64,000 nt of DNA, taken from Scilla litardierei (lineage: Eukaryota; Streptophyta; Magnoliopsida; Asparagales; Asparagaceae). The number at the start of each line of letters is the position of its first letter. Position 1 is the stretch's first letter. This document shows positions 9,796-21,752 of this stretch, one piece after another. The notes under the pieces were generated by a model that was given only the letters and a program-made list of their open reading frames with translations, searched no databases and was not told where the DNA came from. The translations under genes were made by a program, and so were the position numbers. The DNA is taken from contig CM061135.1 in NCBI GenBank assembly GCA_030789695.1, positions 113,964,301 through 114,028,300 on the forward strand, in the 5' to 3' direction.

Positions 9796-12700
9796 TGTCA
9801 CGCCCCGCTTGCCAAAAATGTGGAGGCGAGACGTGAGAAGGTCCGCTCAGACTTGAAGCTACAAGCTGCAAGTCCGATAAGCGTCAAACAACATAAAACT
9901 GCAGGTCCTTACAACGCAAAACGAAACAAAGATAATAATAAGAAAATGAGAAAAAAGAGAAATCTCAGAACATCCATAATAAATTTCAACATCGCATAAA
10001 AGCCACCAGGCTAAAAGAAAAAGAGTCTATGGCCCAAACATGACCGATAAAAGTACAACGTACAAAACAAAGGTGCCACGCACCGACAACTAACAGAAAA
10101 CCCTAAAACAAAAGGAGAACTCAGCATGGTCACTAAGAAAGGTCACCAGTGTCCGCAAAACTCCTCCTGGACAGACTTGGGCTCAGGCTCAGCGTCAGCA
10201 ACAACCACGTACTCAGCTATGGGCTCTGGCTCAGGGTCTAACATGTGACACACAAAAGAGCAAGGGGCACATGTCAGCAAGTCTACAAGAGACTTGTGCA
10301 AGGAACTGAAAATAAAGTGAACAACCTAGCAATTCTAGCATGATGCAATGACATGGCAGTTAAAGTAAGAGTGCAACAAGTAAGGTAAGGAAAAGTAAAG
10401 TACGAGCATGGCATTTAAACATGGCATGGATGGCAAGTTTTACATGAATCATTCACAAGGACCAGTACAAGTCAAGTAAGCACCTCGTGCACAGAGATTA
10501 CGCCTTTTGGCTAGAGTGGCTGATCGAGCCAACTCCTAAGCTCAAGTGATCGCTTATCCCTACCCCTCCACGTGTATCGGGCATTGGCTTTCGACCAACA
10601 CATGAGGCCCGCTTCTGGATCACGAGCCAGGAAGTGTTTTTAACAAGTATGGCGTAGGGGTGCACCTAGCCGGACAAGGAAGTACAAGTACAAGTATTGT
10701 AGCGTGTGCTACGAATGCAACAATCAACTTGGATGACATGTAGAGTGCAATGCATAACAATTAGAAGTGCGTACAGTTAAGGAATTTAAAACATGGCAGA
10801 TACAAATGCATGAACAAGTTTAAGGGTTGGATCTAGCTTCGTTGTCAAGCTAGATCAAATGAGGTGACAGATCTAGTTTCGTTGTCAAACTAGATCAAAC
10901 AGGCGTCTAGCCAGCTATCATTTCACTGACTAGTCTCTTTTACGCTAAAAACAAGGAAGTGGCCTAAAAACATGGCCCTACACAAGAGTTGACAAGTTTC
11001 ACTTGCCTGCAAGTTTGCTGTCAGGAAAACACCGTCCAGAGGAGTCCAAAGTTACAGATAACCTACGTGCACAAGTAAAAAATCATTAGGCAACCTAGGA
11101 CGTCTAACGAACCAATTTTAATTAAGTTTCTATCCTAAGTTAGGTGACACATCATTTTAACGATCACTACAATAACTAACACGATAAACGGCACGATGCT
11201 AGTACAACAACTAAACAACAATTAAATAAATAACATAGGCTAAAAGTGAACTATAAGTCATCTAAACGAGTTATTAACCCTATAATCATTATTAGCAATG
11301 GGACGACAAGATTACTAATGGGTCTAGATCAATTTAATAGTCTACCAAATTAAACTAGGATAGCTAACAAGATATAACATGGCCTACGTGTATCACACCA
11401 TTTATATGGCCTACTGCCCAAATTCTACCAACTTATCAAGTTAGCACAATAATCATTCACTCATATAATACAATATTATCCTTCACTGCAATATCATTCA
11501 CAGCATACCTCATATAATAAGAAATTAACGAGTTGTCACTTACCTACCTTCGAGCACTCAACATGTGCGTGCGGACACAACGACAAACGGCGACAGCGAG
11601 GAAGGGCTGACGGGGGTCGGAGGGCTGTTCACGGCCGGAGTATCGGGGCACAGGTCGTCGATGTAGAGAGGGAGCGGGCAAGGCAGCTGCGGCGGAGAAA
11701 CGGCGGGCACAGGCGACAGAGGGGGAGCCGGAGAGATGGTCGGAGGGCTGACGTCGTGGCGGCGGCTGTCGTACGGCCTGGGGCAGCGTGTGCGCTGTTG
11801 CGCTCAGGGGGCGGTGCTGCACTGCTGCGACAGTTGAGCTGCAGCGGCTTCCACGGCGAACCGGCGGAGCTCCGATGGCTATGCGGGGTAGGCGGAGACG
11901 GCGAGACGTCAAGGTGAGGTCGTGGGGGGGTCAGGTGACCGCGGCGGCGATCAACGATGCTGCAGCGGCGCTGGGTGACGCTGCCGTCCGCTACAGGCAC
12001 CGGCGAGTGCAGGGCGCTGTTGCGCCGCTCTGCAGCGATCACGACGGCCTGGAGAGGGTTCACGACGGGGAACGGTGATGTGGGAGGCCGGAGGGCGAAG
12101 GGTTGAGATGCGGGGATAGCTGCGTTCGAAAAGGATGGGGCGGCGCTCTCGTGTTGTTGCTTGCGAATTAAAGAGGTAGCGTGCATTGGTTGCTTTTATT
12201 GCTGGAGAGAGGGCAAATGACCTAGGTCTAATCTGAATAGGTTAGGTTAGATGTAAATTGGCTTGTGAAACGTGGGTAGGCTAAAGCTAGGTCAGAGATA
12301 GGGTTGTTGAATAGGAAATATTGATTTAAAAAAAAGTTATAATAACTATTAACCCAGTTTCTTACCCCCCCCCTCTCATGTGTGGGTGCGGCAATGAAGC
12401 AACTGGGCCGACCAGATATATGATGGTAATATAGTAATAATTTTATTAAGGGAAAGGAATCCTATGGAATTCAGGGGTAACCAATTATTAGGTTGGGCAA
12501 AAAGTGAAAGTAGGTCAAACGAAGTCCAAAAATTGTGAAATAAATACTGGGGTGACCGGGGCGATGAGAGAAAGAATACAGAGAAGACGGATCACAATTT
12601 CGACGTCGAGAAACGAAATTAAAAATAGAAAGGTCTAGCGACAAAAGTAAAGATCGTGACGTCTCTTCAAATAAGATCAAATCGTGGGAGAACGATCCAC

Positions 12701-12862
12701 GAAATGACGTTCCCAAATAACACCACAATTTTAATACTCTCAGAGAGGGTCACAACGGCATATCACACTATAGTGTTCGAAAGCAAGCAAAGTCTAAAAC
12801 AAACACGTGCACGGTCGACAGCACGTGCACGAAGAAGATACAATCGGAAAGCGACCGTTACA
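9796..12862 (-). repeat. 3' LTR of the minus-strand LARD
   Basis: On the minus strand it opens TGTAACGGTCGC and ends GCGGGGCGTGACA. It contains a GC-rich block (plus 11560-12110) from which several spurious open frames arise, the duplicated hairpin at 10830-10896, and the ACATGTG...CACATGT inverted repeat near 10240-10275. It is nearly identical to 18677-21752. Confidence 0.9.
10830..10896 (-). repeat. tandem pair of conserved LTR hairpins
   Basis: First hairpin at 10830-10856 with arms GATCTAGCTT and AAGCTAGATC, second at 10870-10896 with arms GATCTAGTTT and AAACTAGATC; both have a 7-nt loop. They differ by a paired C/G versus T/A change that keeps the stem perfect. Confidence 0.9.
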
Positions 12863-12880
12863 TCCTCCCCACCTTAAAAT
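12863..12880 (-). other. polypurine tract of the LARD
   Basis: On the minus strand ATTTTAAGGTGGGGAGGA directly precedes the TGTAAC of the 3' LTR. It is the same type of tract as at 4131-4146 and fixes the element's orientation. Confidence 0.75.
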
Positions 12881-14584
12881 AAAGTCCATCCTCGGACTTT
12901 CTAACTATAAATATATCTCTAGCCAGACTAGTAGCTATCCTGATCACATCACATTATAGTTCAACCAGGTATAGTCATTACAAGTGCTTATATACATGCA
13001 CTAGGTAGTTAAACATTAACACTGCTAACATGTATTTATTCACGCACATTATATACTTATACCCATTATAGTCCGTCCAGTTCATACATGTATTTCAATC
13101 ATATATATATATATGCATACATCCCTTATATAACTACTATTTATCTAGCACAAAACAATAGTTCAGATACTCACATAAGGATAGTCTCACACTTAGCAAA
13201 TACAATCATTACTCTACGTATAGGTAACTACATATGCATAAAACCAACATGGGTATACGACTCCCTAATATTTCCTAGTGTACATTCCATACCACACATC
13301 AACACATGTGATCACACCATACCATTATTAAATCAAGTTTCACTATATCTAATATACATTCACCACTACTATAGTTTCACAATATATAGTCATTCAAATG
13401 CATGCAAATAGTTCACCATATATTCACATCACATTCGGTCCTATAACTGTATTTACGACACGCCACGTATACCATAGTCATCAATACCTATAACTAAGCA
13501 CATACTTACACGTGCATGGTGCACACCCATACACGCTAACATTTCATTTACATACACCAATCATACCATCATATATCCAGTACATCTACACACCTAGTTT
13601 AGCTAGCACACATACGTTCACACAGGCAAGTCCTTAGTAAATAGCTATACCTCAAGACCAACACATATAACTATATACTGGTATAGCGACCCACAAGCAT
13701 GTGCGTAGCACAACAGGCACAAACAATACTATCACTATACATACATCAAACATCGATGTATTCAAACTACAGACATACATCACAATATACTTAGAGTATA
13801 CCCACTCAAGCTTGAGTGAGACTCAATACACATATCAGAATATTCTATATACGTAACACAGCATTTATACCTATACCAGTACCACTCCAATATATATATG
13901 TCTACCAATACAACCATATACATTCCATAAGTCAATCACACTTAATATTTAGTCAGGTAACGCCCACATAGTTCAATCACTCTATATACCATAATAATAA
14001 TACAGACATCAGCACACGTATAATTATAGTACACTCCCTAATACATACGCATACATCGTATAGTCCTACACATGTAACATATATATTCACACCATAGCCT
14101 ACTACCTATAATTAGTATACCAACACATATACATACATAGTTAAGATGTGCAATAGTCATGTATACCTCACGGTACGCACGCATACCACATCCCGTAAAA
14201 GCAAGCAATACCAATCAAAATTATAATCCTACTACCATATGTATACTACCTATATACTCATGCAACAAAACATAACTACTTACGTTTAAGCACAATTCAT
14301 ATCTACGTACGAGCACATACTCACACGTACTAACATATGGGTCATATAATAGGCCTACTTACTTAACTATACGTACACCTATTATTATCACACCTAGCAT
14401 ACACATAGTTTTACCAACATATTATTTCAACCATTATAAGTATCTCCCACTACACACATCCCATTAGCTATTTCAACACTGATTCTTATATATACATGCA
14501 TCCCTAGTATGGTATAGCTAACCACACACAAATCTATAAATACTAACACACAAACAACTTCATAATATCACGAATAACTCCGAG

Positions 14585-14587
<3 letters not shown>
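12881..14587 (-). other. strand-asymmetric, G-poor interior of the LARD
   Basis: About 1.7 kb in which the plus strand is built mostly from A, C and T with few G (many CATA, ACAT and CACA words); the element's sense strand is therefore T/G/A-rich with little C. There is no open frame of note. The strong skew ends abruptly at the (AC)n tract, and the rest of the interior (14640-15700, 17865-18676) has ordinary AT-rich composition. No function is assigned. Confidence 0.6.

Positions 14588-14634
<47 letters not shown>
14588..14634 (+). repeat. (AC)n microsatellite
   Basis: About 23 uninterrupted AC units, followed by TATATAT, inside the LARD interior at the border of the G-poor tract. Confidence 0.95.
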
Positions 14635-14639
<5 letters not shown>

Positions 14640-14641
<2 letters not shown>

Positions 14642-15701
14642 CACACAATAGGCAAGCATCAATGGGGGGTATACTCATTCAAGCCCACGTACACATCTTA
14701 GGTACATGCACTATGAGAACATCACGAGGGTCCAAGTGCCTACTAACAACTTAGAGTTGACACAGACATTGACGGGCACTAAAACCTATGCAATAGAGGA
14801 AGTCAAGGTCGAAAGCGTGACGAGGGAAGGATCGATAAGCACGAGTTCAGATAGGACAAATACAAGGGGACAGATTGGTTAGGTGAAATAGTGATTCACT
14901 GGTGAATGTTTAGATAGAGGGAAAGGAGATGTAGTGATCCTTATAGGATACAGAAAAGAAAATAGTGCAATTGTTAAAAAGCTAAAACACGTGATATTGA
15001 AAACTGTTGTGCTTCAAAAGTTGGAATCCTCGTATGTATAAAATATTTGGAGATCGATAAAACGGGTTGTTCAAAATAAATTTGAGTTGAACATTCATAA
15101 TAAGAGAAAATGTTTTATTGGCTTATCGAAAATAATTAAGAAAAGGAAGCAATTCATTCACACGAACATTAAGGACGTAGTTTTTAGAAAATATTATACG
15201 GCAGTAATTTAATATAATTTTGGCAAAAATTTTGGAAATTCAAAGAATGAAATTAAGGTAACTGGAGAATTGAAGCTCGTGTTAAACGTTTTCAAAGTCT
15301 TTAAGCCAGGGAAGAATTTAAAATGATCAATATTGGAACTACTTTTAGAGGAACCAGGTTGTGCCAAAAATAAAACTGGTTTACACAAAGCTCTTAGCAT
15401 ACGAGCACCACGAGCCTGGTACGGGTATAAAAATAATTGAAATTCCATTTGGTCTAGAAATTTTTTTCTAAAAACATGTATGGTGAGCGGAAAGATAATA
15501 ATAATAACTTAGTAGTAGAATTATCAAAATTGATAGCAAAGCTTTAAAATCAAATCATGGAGGGTCTAAATCAGGAGGTGGTTATGAAATAGTAATTTTA
15601 CAAAAATCTGAAGTAGAGAAAACGACGAGCATAAAATCGACTTGCTGAAAGCTGAATTTCCATGTGACTTGAAAAGTATATTAAACGTGAGCGTGATGTG
15701 T
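14640..15701. other. LARD interior, no gene seen
   Basis: Ordinary AT-rich sequence between the microsatellite and the nested solo LTR. The only open frame is a 79-codon minus-strand one at 15209-15448 with no recognisable features. The segment ends with TGTGT, the duplicated target of the solo LTR. Confidence 0.5.
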
Positions 15702-16035
15702 TGTAACCGAATTTGAGATCCGTCTTCTTAGTTAGCTCACATTCGTCGCCACGATCACAACGATATTTATTTTATAATTTTTGGAGTTTATTTGACCACT
15801 TTTATAATTTTTACAAGTTTTATATTATTTTTAATAATTTATCTTTAAATTAATTTCGGCCAAATAAAATTTATTTGAGTTTAAAACATTTTAAAGAATT
15901 TTTGAGCCAATTTCCAGCTCATTTGGACCTGGTCAAATCCTAGATTGGGTTGGAGAAGTTTAAATTCAAATTTCAAATCTTTTTGAATTCTAATCCTATT
16001 AGATTTAGCCCTAGACCAAGTCAACCCACCTACAC

Positions 16036-16043
16036 TATATAAG
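16036..16043 (+). promoter_or_regulatory. TATA box of the solo LTR
   Basis: TATATAAG in the context CACTATATAAGCAACC, followed by a GC-rich stretch expected at the start of the transcribed R region. It places the conserved hairpins (16706-16771) well inside the transcript. Confidence 0.55.
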
Positions 16044-16705
16044 CAACCCCTAGAAAGTCCTAGAGTCACTCGTCGCAACCCCGCATCCGTCGCACCGCTT
16101 GCCACCGTGGTCCCCCCAAGTTCTCCAGAGTTATTGTGGGACCCCCAAAGGCCCCTAGGAGTACTGTGGGCCCCACCTAGGTGCTTGCTCTTCGAGGATC
16201 CGTCGCGTACGACGTCGTCGCACGTCGTAGCCCGTCGTCGCACGTGCTAGCTTTGGAATCTGGAACTGTCGCCCCGGTCGAAGCTCTGAATTTTCCAGCA
16301 AGGAATATATATTGGAATCAGGACTTGGAGCGCGTTCTATTATTCCAACCCCCGGCGTCGCTACCCGACGCCGGTGTAGCTTTCGCGTCGTGTTGAGGTA
16401 ACGTTTTGCACCCCTAGGACCCCCAACCCAATTGCATGCTAATCAAGACTAAAAATCAGTATTTTAAAGAATTTTAAATGTTTTAGAATCCACTAATCAA
16501 GATTAATAAAACGGATGTAGGCCGGTGGACTTGTGCACGTAGGAATCGTGACTTTGGACTCGTTGGACGGTGTTTTCTTGACGTGATAGTTGCAGGCAAG
16601 TGAAACTTGCCAACTCTTGTGTAGGGCCATGTTTTTAGGCCACTTCCTTGCTTTTAGCGTAAAAGAGACTAGCCAGTGAAATGATAGCTGGCTAGACGCC
16701 TATTT

Positions 16706-16771
16706 GATCTAGTTTGACAACGAAACTAGATCCGTCACCTAATTGATCTAGCTTGACAACGAAGCTAGATC
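16706..16771 (+). repeat. tandem pair of conserved LTR hairpins in the solo LTR
   Basis: 16706-16732 has arms GATCTAGTTT/AAACTAGATC and 16745-16771 has arms GATCTAGCTT/AAGCTAGATC. The order and the compensatory difference are the same as in the LARD LTRs, so the pair predates the split of these lineages. Confidence 0.9.
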
Positions 16772-17864
16772 CACCCTTTAAACTTGATGTTCATGCATAC
16801 TAAACTGTCACGTTTACTTTCCTTATCTGTACGCACTTTTAACTGCCATGCATTGCATCTTACATGTCATCCATGCATTGAATATTGCATTCGTAGCACA
16901 CGCTACATACTTGTACTTGCTTGTCCAGGGCTAGGTGCACCCCTATGCCAAACATGAAAAACACTTCCTGGCTTGTGATCCAGAAGCGAGCATTACCGTT
17001 CGGGGGTAAGGCCCTGGCTCGATACACGTGGGATGGGGTAAGAGTTAAGCGGCCAATCAGCTGGGAGTCTGCCTGATCAGCAACTGCAGCTGTAAGGCGT
17101 AAACTCTGGGTGGGGCGGAGTTAAGCGGCCAATCAGTGTGAAAGAAAGTCATTTCAGCTGTAAGGCGTAAACTCTGCAAATGACATGAAAACGTGACTAG
17201 AGAAATCCTTGTAAATGTTATTAGTCTTGCCACACTTGCCATGCCATGCTAGCTACTTGTTGTTTTCTTTACCTGCTGCACTCATACTTAAACTGCCATG
17301 TCATTGCATCATGCTAGAACTGCTAGGTTGCTCTTACTTGTACTTTCAGTTTCACTTGCACAAGTCTTCCAGACTTGCTGACATGTGCCCCTTTCTCTTT
17401 GGGTGTCACATGTTAGACCCTGAGCCAGAGATCGTTGCTGTGTACGTGATGAGTCGCTGACGCTGAGTCTGAGTCCATGATTGCCAGGAGGATTTTGGTG
17501 GACACCGGTGACCTTGCTTTGAGTTTTGTTGAGCTTTATGTTGTTTTAGGCCTTTTGTTAGGTTTGTTGGTGTGTAGCACCGTCGTTGTACTTTGTACTT
17601 TTGTTGGCCATGTTTGGGCCTTTAGACTCTTTTATTTGTAGCCTGGTGGCTTTCCTGCGTTGTTGAGATTTATTATTATGGATATTTTGAGATGTTTCTT
17701 TTGTCTCTTTCGTTATTATTATCTTTGTTTCGTTTCGCGTTGCAAGGACCTGCAGTTTTAAAGTAATTGACGCTTATCGGACTTGCGGCTTTGTAGCTTC
17801 AAGTCTGAGCGGACCTTCTCACGCTTCGCCTCCATATTTTTGGGAAGCGGGGCGTGACATGTGT

Positions 17865-18676
17865 CATTTGAATGGCATAGATAAGAAGGGAAATTATAAA
17901 TAGAATTGGGCAAAATAATTAAAATAAAATTAATATATGAAGGGACAAGGTATTTTCATAGGTACGAAAAGCATAGGCTGGAAAAATATAATAAGCTAGT
18001 ATTCAAAAATTTTCGCCAAAAGTTCTAAGAATTTAAGTCAACGAAGGAGTACGAAGTATAAGTATATACATTAAAATTTTGAACAAATTTAAACTTAGGG
18101 AAAGAGGAAATCGAAAAATGCTTTCAGAAGATTCAAGGTTTGTAATGGAGAGGTTCGAAAATTGACGACGATCGTCATGAGGCGATCTCGTGAATCGAGA
18201 AAGGAGAATGGTCGGATGATCAAAACATACATACGCCTAGGATATGAACCAGGACATCTACGTGGAAACTCCTACAGTCGACCAACCAAGGATTAAGAAA
18301 CTAAGCGCTAAGACTTTCTAAGGGCTAGACGGTAATGAAATGCGTTCAGCTTGGTCCGAAATCGATGAACCCGAGCGAACGACTAAAGGAATTTTAGAAG
18401 TCTACTATGGTCAGAGTCAGACAAGAACCACTAAGGTAGCTCCTATGACGATTAAATTAATTGCTAGCAGGGAGTCTAACTAACAATCAGAGGCCTCTAA
18501 CTGGCAAGCACAGACGTCCAACTAAGTCTTCTTACCACCTAGTGACATAAGAAACGACTAGACTTCAAGGCTTATGACTCGGATGTTGCAATTTATTTAA
18601 TGGACATTCCGTTATTATCGTTGTTCCGTTAATTCGCAATTGCAAGACGGGACCTGCATGGGCCACCAACAAAACC
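17865..18676. other. LARD interior next to its 5' LTR, no gene
   Basis: Non-coding sequence between the solo LTR and the right (5') LTR. On the minus strand the first bases after the LTR read GGTTTTGTTGGTGGCCCATG. A TGG occurs ten bases in, but the usual TGGTATCAGAGC primer site is absent, so the primer is unknown. Confidence 0.5.
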
Positions 18677-21600
18677 TGTCACGCCCCGCTTCCCAAAAAT
18701 GTGGAGGCGAGACGTGAGAAGGTCCGCTCAGACTTGAAGCTACAAGCTGCAAGTCCGATAAGCGTCAAACAACTTAAAACTGCAGGTCCTTGCAACGCAA
18801 AACGAAACAAAGATAAGACAAAAGAGAAATCTCAGAACATCCATAATAAATTTCAACATCGCAAAAAAGCCACCAGGATAAAAGAAAAAGAGTCTATGGC
18901 ACAAACATGGCCGATAAAAGTACAACGTACAAAACAAAGGTGCCACGCACCGACAACTAACAGAAAACCCTAAAACAAAAGGAGAACTCAGCATGGTCGC
19001 TAAGAAAGGTCACCGGTGTCCGCAAAACTCCTCCTGGACAGACTTGGGCTCAGGCTCAGCGTCAGTAACAACCACGTACTCAGCTACGGGCTCTGGCTCA
19101 GGGTCTAACATGTGACACCAAAAAGAGCAAAGGGCACATGTCAGCAAGTCTACAAGAGACTTGTGCAAGGAACTGAAAGTAAAGTGAACAACCTAGCAAT
19201 TCTAGCATGATGCAATGACATGGCAGTTAAAGTAAGAGCGCAACAAGGTAAGGTAAAGTAAAGTACGAGCATGGCATTTAAACATGGCATGGATGGCAAG
19301 TTTTACATGAATCATTCACAAGGACCAGTACAAGTCAAGTAAGCACCTCGTGCACAGAGATTACACCTTTTGGCTAGAGTGGCTGATCGGGCCAACTCCT
19401 AAGCTCAAGTGATCGCTTATCCCTACCCCTCCACGTGTATTGGGCATTGGCTTTCGACCAACACATGAGGCCCGCTTCTGGATCACGAGTCAGGAAGTGT
19501 TTTTAACAAGTATGGCGTAGGGGTGCACCTATCCGGACAAGGAAGTACAAGTACAAGTATTGTAGCGTGTGCTACGAATGCAACAATCAACTTGGATGAC
19601 ATGTAGAGTGAAATGCATGACAGTTAGAAGAGCGTACAGTTAAGGAATTTAAAACATGGCAGATACAAATGCATGAACAAGTTTAAGGGTTGGATCTAGC
19701 TTCGTTGTCAAGCTAGATCAAATGAGGTGACGGATCTAGTTTCGTTGTCAAACTAGATCAAACAGGCGTCTAGCCAGCTATCATTTCACTGACTAGTCTC
19801 TTTTACGCTAAAAATAAGGAAGTGGCCAAAAACATGGCCCTACACAAGAGTTGGCAAGTTTCACTTGCCTGCAAGTCTGCTGTCGGGAAAACACCGTCCA
19901 GAGGAGTCCAAAGTCATAGATAACCTACGTGCACAAGTAAGTTCGTTACGACGGAGCTAAAAATCATTAGGCAACCTAGGACGTCTAACGAACCAATTTT
20001 AATTAAGCTTCTATCCTAAGTTAGGTGACACATCATTTTAACGATCACTACAATAACTAACACGATAAACGGCACGATGCTAGTACAACAACTAAACAAC
20101 AATTAAATAAATAACATAGGCTAAAAGTGAACTATAAGTCATCTAAACGAGTTATTAACCCTATAATCATTATTAGCAACGGGACGACAAGATTACTAAT
20201 GGGTCTAGATCAATTTAATAGTCTGCCAAATTAAACTAGGATGGCTAACAAGTTATAACATGGCCTACGTGTATCACACCATTTATATGGCCTACTGCCC
20301 AAATTCTACCAACTTATCAAGTTAGCACAATAATCATTCACTCATATAATACAATATTATCCTTCACTGCAATATCATTCACAGCATACCTCATATAATA
20401 AGAAATTAACGAGCTGTCACTTACCTACCTTCGAGCACTCAACATGTGCGTGCGGACACAACGACAAACGGCGACGGCGAGGAAGGGCTGACGGGGGTCG
20501 GAGGGCTGTTCACGGCCGGAGTATCGGGGCACAGGTCGCCGGGGTAGAGAGGGAGCAGGCAAGGCGGCTGCGGCGGAGAAACGGTGGGCACAGGCGACAG
20601 AGGGGGAGCCGGAGAGATGGTCAGAGGGCTGACGTCACGGCGGCGGCTGTTGTACGGTCTGGGGCAGCGTGTGCGCTGTTGCGCTCAGGGGGCGGTGCTG
20701 CACTGCTGCGACAGTTGCGCTGTAGCGGCTTCCACGGCGAACCGGCGGAGATCCGGTGGCTATGCGGGGTAGGCGGAGATGGCGAGACGTCGAGGTGAGG
20801 TCGTGGGGGGGTCAAGCGACCGCGGCGGCGATCAGCGATGCTGCAGCGGCGCGGGGCGACGCTGCCGTTTGCTACAGGCACCGGCGAGTGCAGGGCGCTG
20901 CTGCGCCGCTCGGCGGTGATCACGACGGCCTGGAGAGGGTTCACAGCGGGGAACGGTGACGTGGGAGGCCGGAGGGCGAAGGGTTGAGACGCGGGGATAG
21001 CTGCGTTCGAAAAGGATGGGGCGGTGCTCTCGTGTTGTTGCTTGCGAATTAAAGAGGTAGCGTGCGTTGGTTGCTTTTATTGCTGGAGAGAGGGCAAATG
21101 ACCTAGGTCTAATCTGAATAGGTTAGGTTAGCTGTAAATGGGCTTGTGAAACGTGGGTAGGCTAAAGCTAGGTCAGAGATAGGGTTGTTGAATAGGAAAT
21201 ATTGATTTAAAAAAAAGTTATAATAACTATTAACCCAGTTTCTTTCCCCCCCCCCTCTCTCATGTGTGGGTGCGGCAATGAAGCAATGTGGGCTGGGCCG
21301 ACCAGATATATGATGGTAATATAGTAATAATTTTATTAGGGGAAAGGAATCCTATGGAATTCAGGGGTAACCAATTATTAGGTTGGGCAAAAAGTGAAAG
21401 TAGGTCAAACGAAGTCCAAAAATTGTGAAATAAATACTGAGGTGACCGGGGCGATGAGAGAAAGAATACAGAGAAGACAGATCACAATTTTGACGTCGAG
21501 AAACGAAATTAAAAATAGAAAGGTCTAGCGACAAAAGTAAAGATCGTGACGTCTCTTCAAATAAGATCAAATCGTGGGAGAACGATCCACGAAATGACGT

Positions 21601-21752
21601 TCCCAAATAACACCACAATTTTAATACTCTCAGAGAGGGTCACAACGGCATATCACACTATAGTGTTCGAAAGCAAGCAAAGTCTAAAACAAACACGTGC
21701 ACGATCGACAGCACGTGCACGAAGAAGATACAATCGGAAAGCGACCGTTACA
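18677..21752 (-). repeat. 5' LTR of the minus-strand LARD
   Basis: Near-identical partner of 9796-12862, 3076 bp, followed on the right by the target duplication GCCAT. The GC-rich block lies at about 20450-20990 (plus). Open frames here are mirrored in the left LTR and are not genes. Confidence 0.9.
19693..19759 (-). repeat. tandem pair of conserved LTR hairpins
   Basis: Hairpins at 19693-19719 (GATCTAGCTT arms) and 19733-19759 (GATCTAGTTT arms), identical in order to the pair in the left LTR. Confidence 0.9.

Larger units (their letters stand above)
15702..17859 (+). mobile_element. solo LTR of Tekay type, nested in the LARD
   Basis: Begins TGTAACC and ends GCGGGGCGTGACA, flanked on both sides by TGTGT (15697-15701 and 17860-17864). 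With one LTR only and a perfect TSD, this is a solo LTR left by recombination between two LTRs of an element inserted in the opposite orientation to its host. It shares the hairpin pair and the ACATGTG inverted repeat with the LARD LTRs but is shorter (2158 bp) and lacks their long GC-rich block. An internal duplication of about 75 bp (AGTTAAGCGGCCAATCAG ... GGCGTAAACTCTG) lies at 17042-17175. Confidence 0.9.
9796..21752 (-). mobile_element. non-coding LTR retrotransposon (LARD-like), Tekay-type LTRs, with nested solo LTR
   Basis: Two 3.07-kb direct repeats (9796-12862 and 18677-21752) bound it, and the same 5 bp, GCCAT, flank both sides (9791-9795 and 21753-21757), so this is one complete insertion. 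Orientation is minus: the polypurine tract lies next to the left LTR (12863-12880, minus strand AAGGTGGGGAGGA then TGTAAC). The interior, without the nested solo LTR, is about 3.65 kb and shows no gag or pol in any frame. That matches a large retrotransposon derivative (LARD) relying on proteins from an autonomous relative, plausibly the family at 1-7316. In the first 300 bp the two LTRs differ at about 2% of sites by eye, plus one indel. I found no clear tRNA-Met primer site at the interior edge of the right LTR. Confidence 0.85.

Noticed and set aside
11544..12186. Open frames of 96-185 codons in the GC-rich LTR block (and their copies at 20584-20959)
   Set aside because: They lie in LTRs, overlap on both strands and follow GC content; no domain is recognisable.
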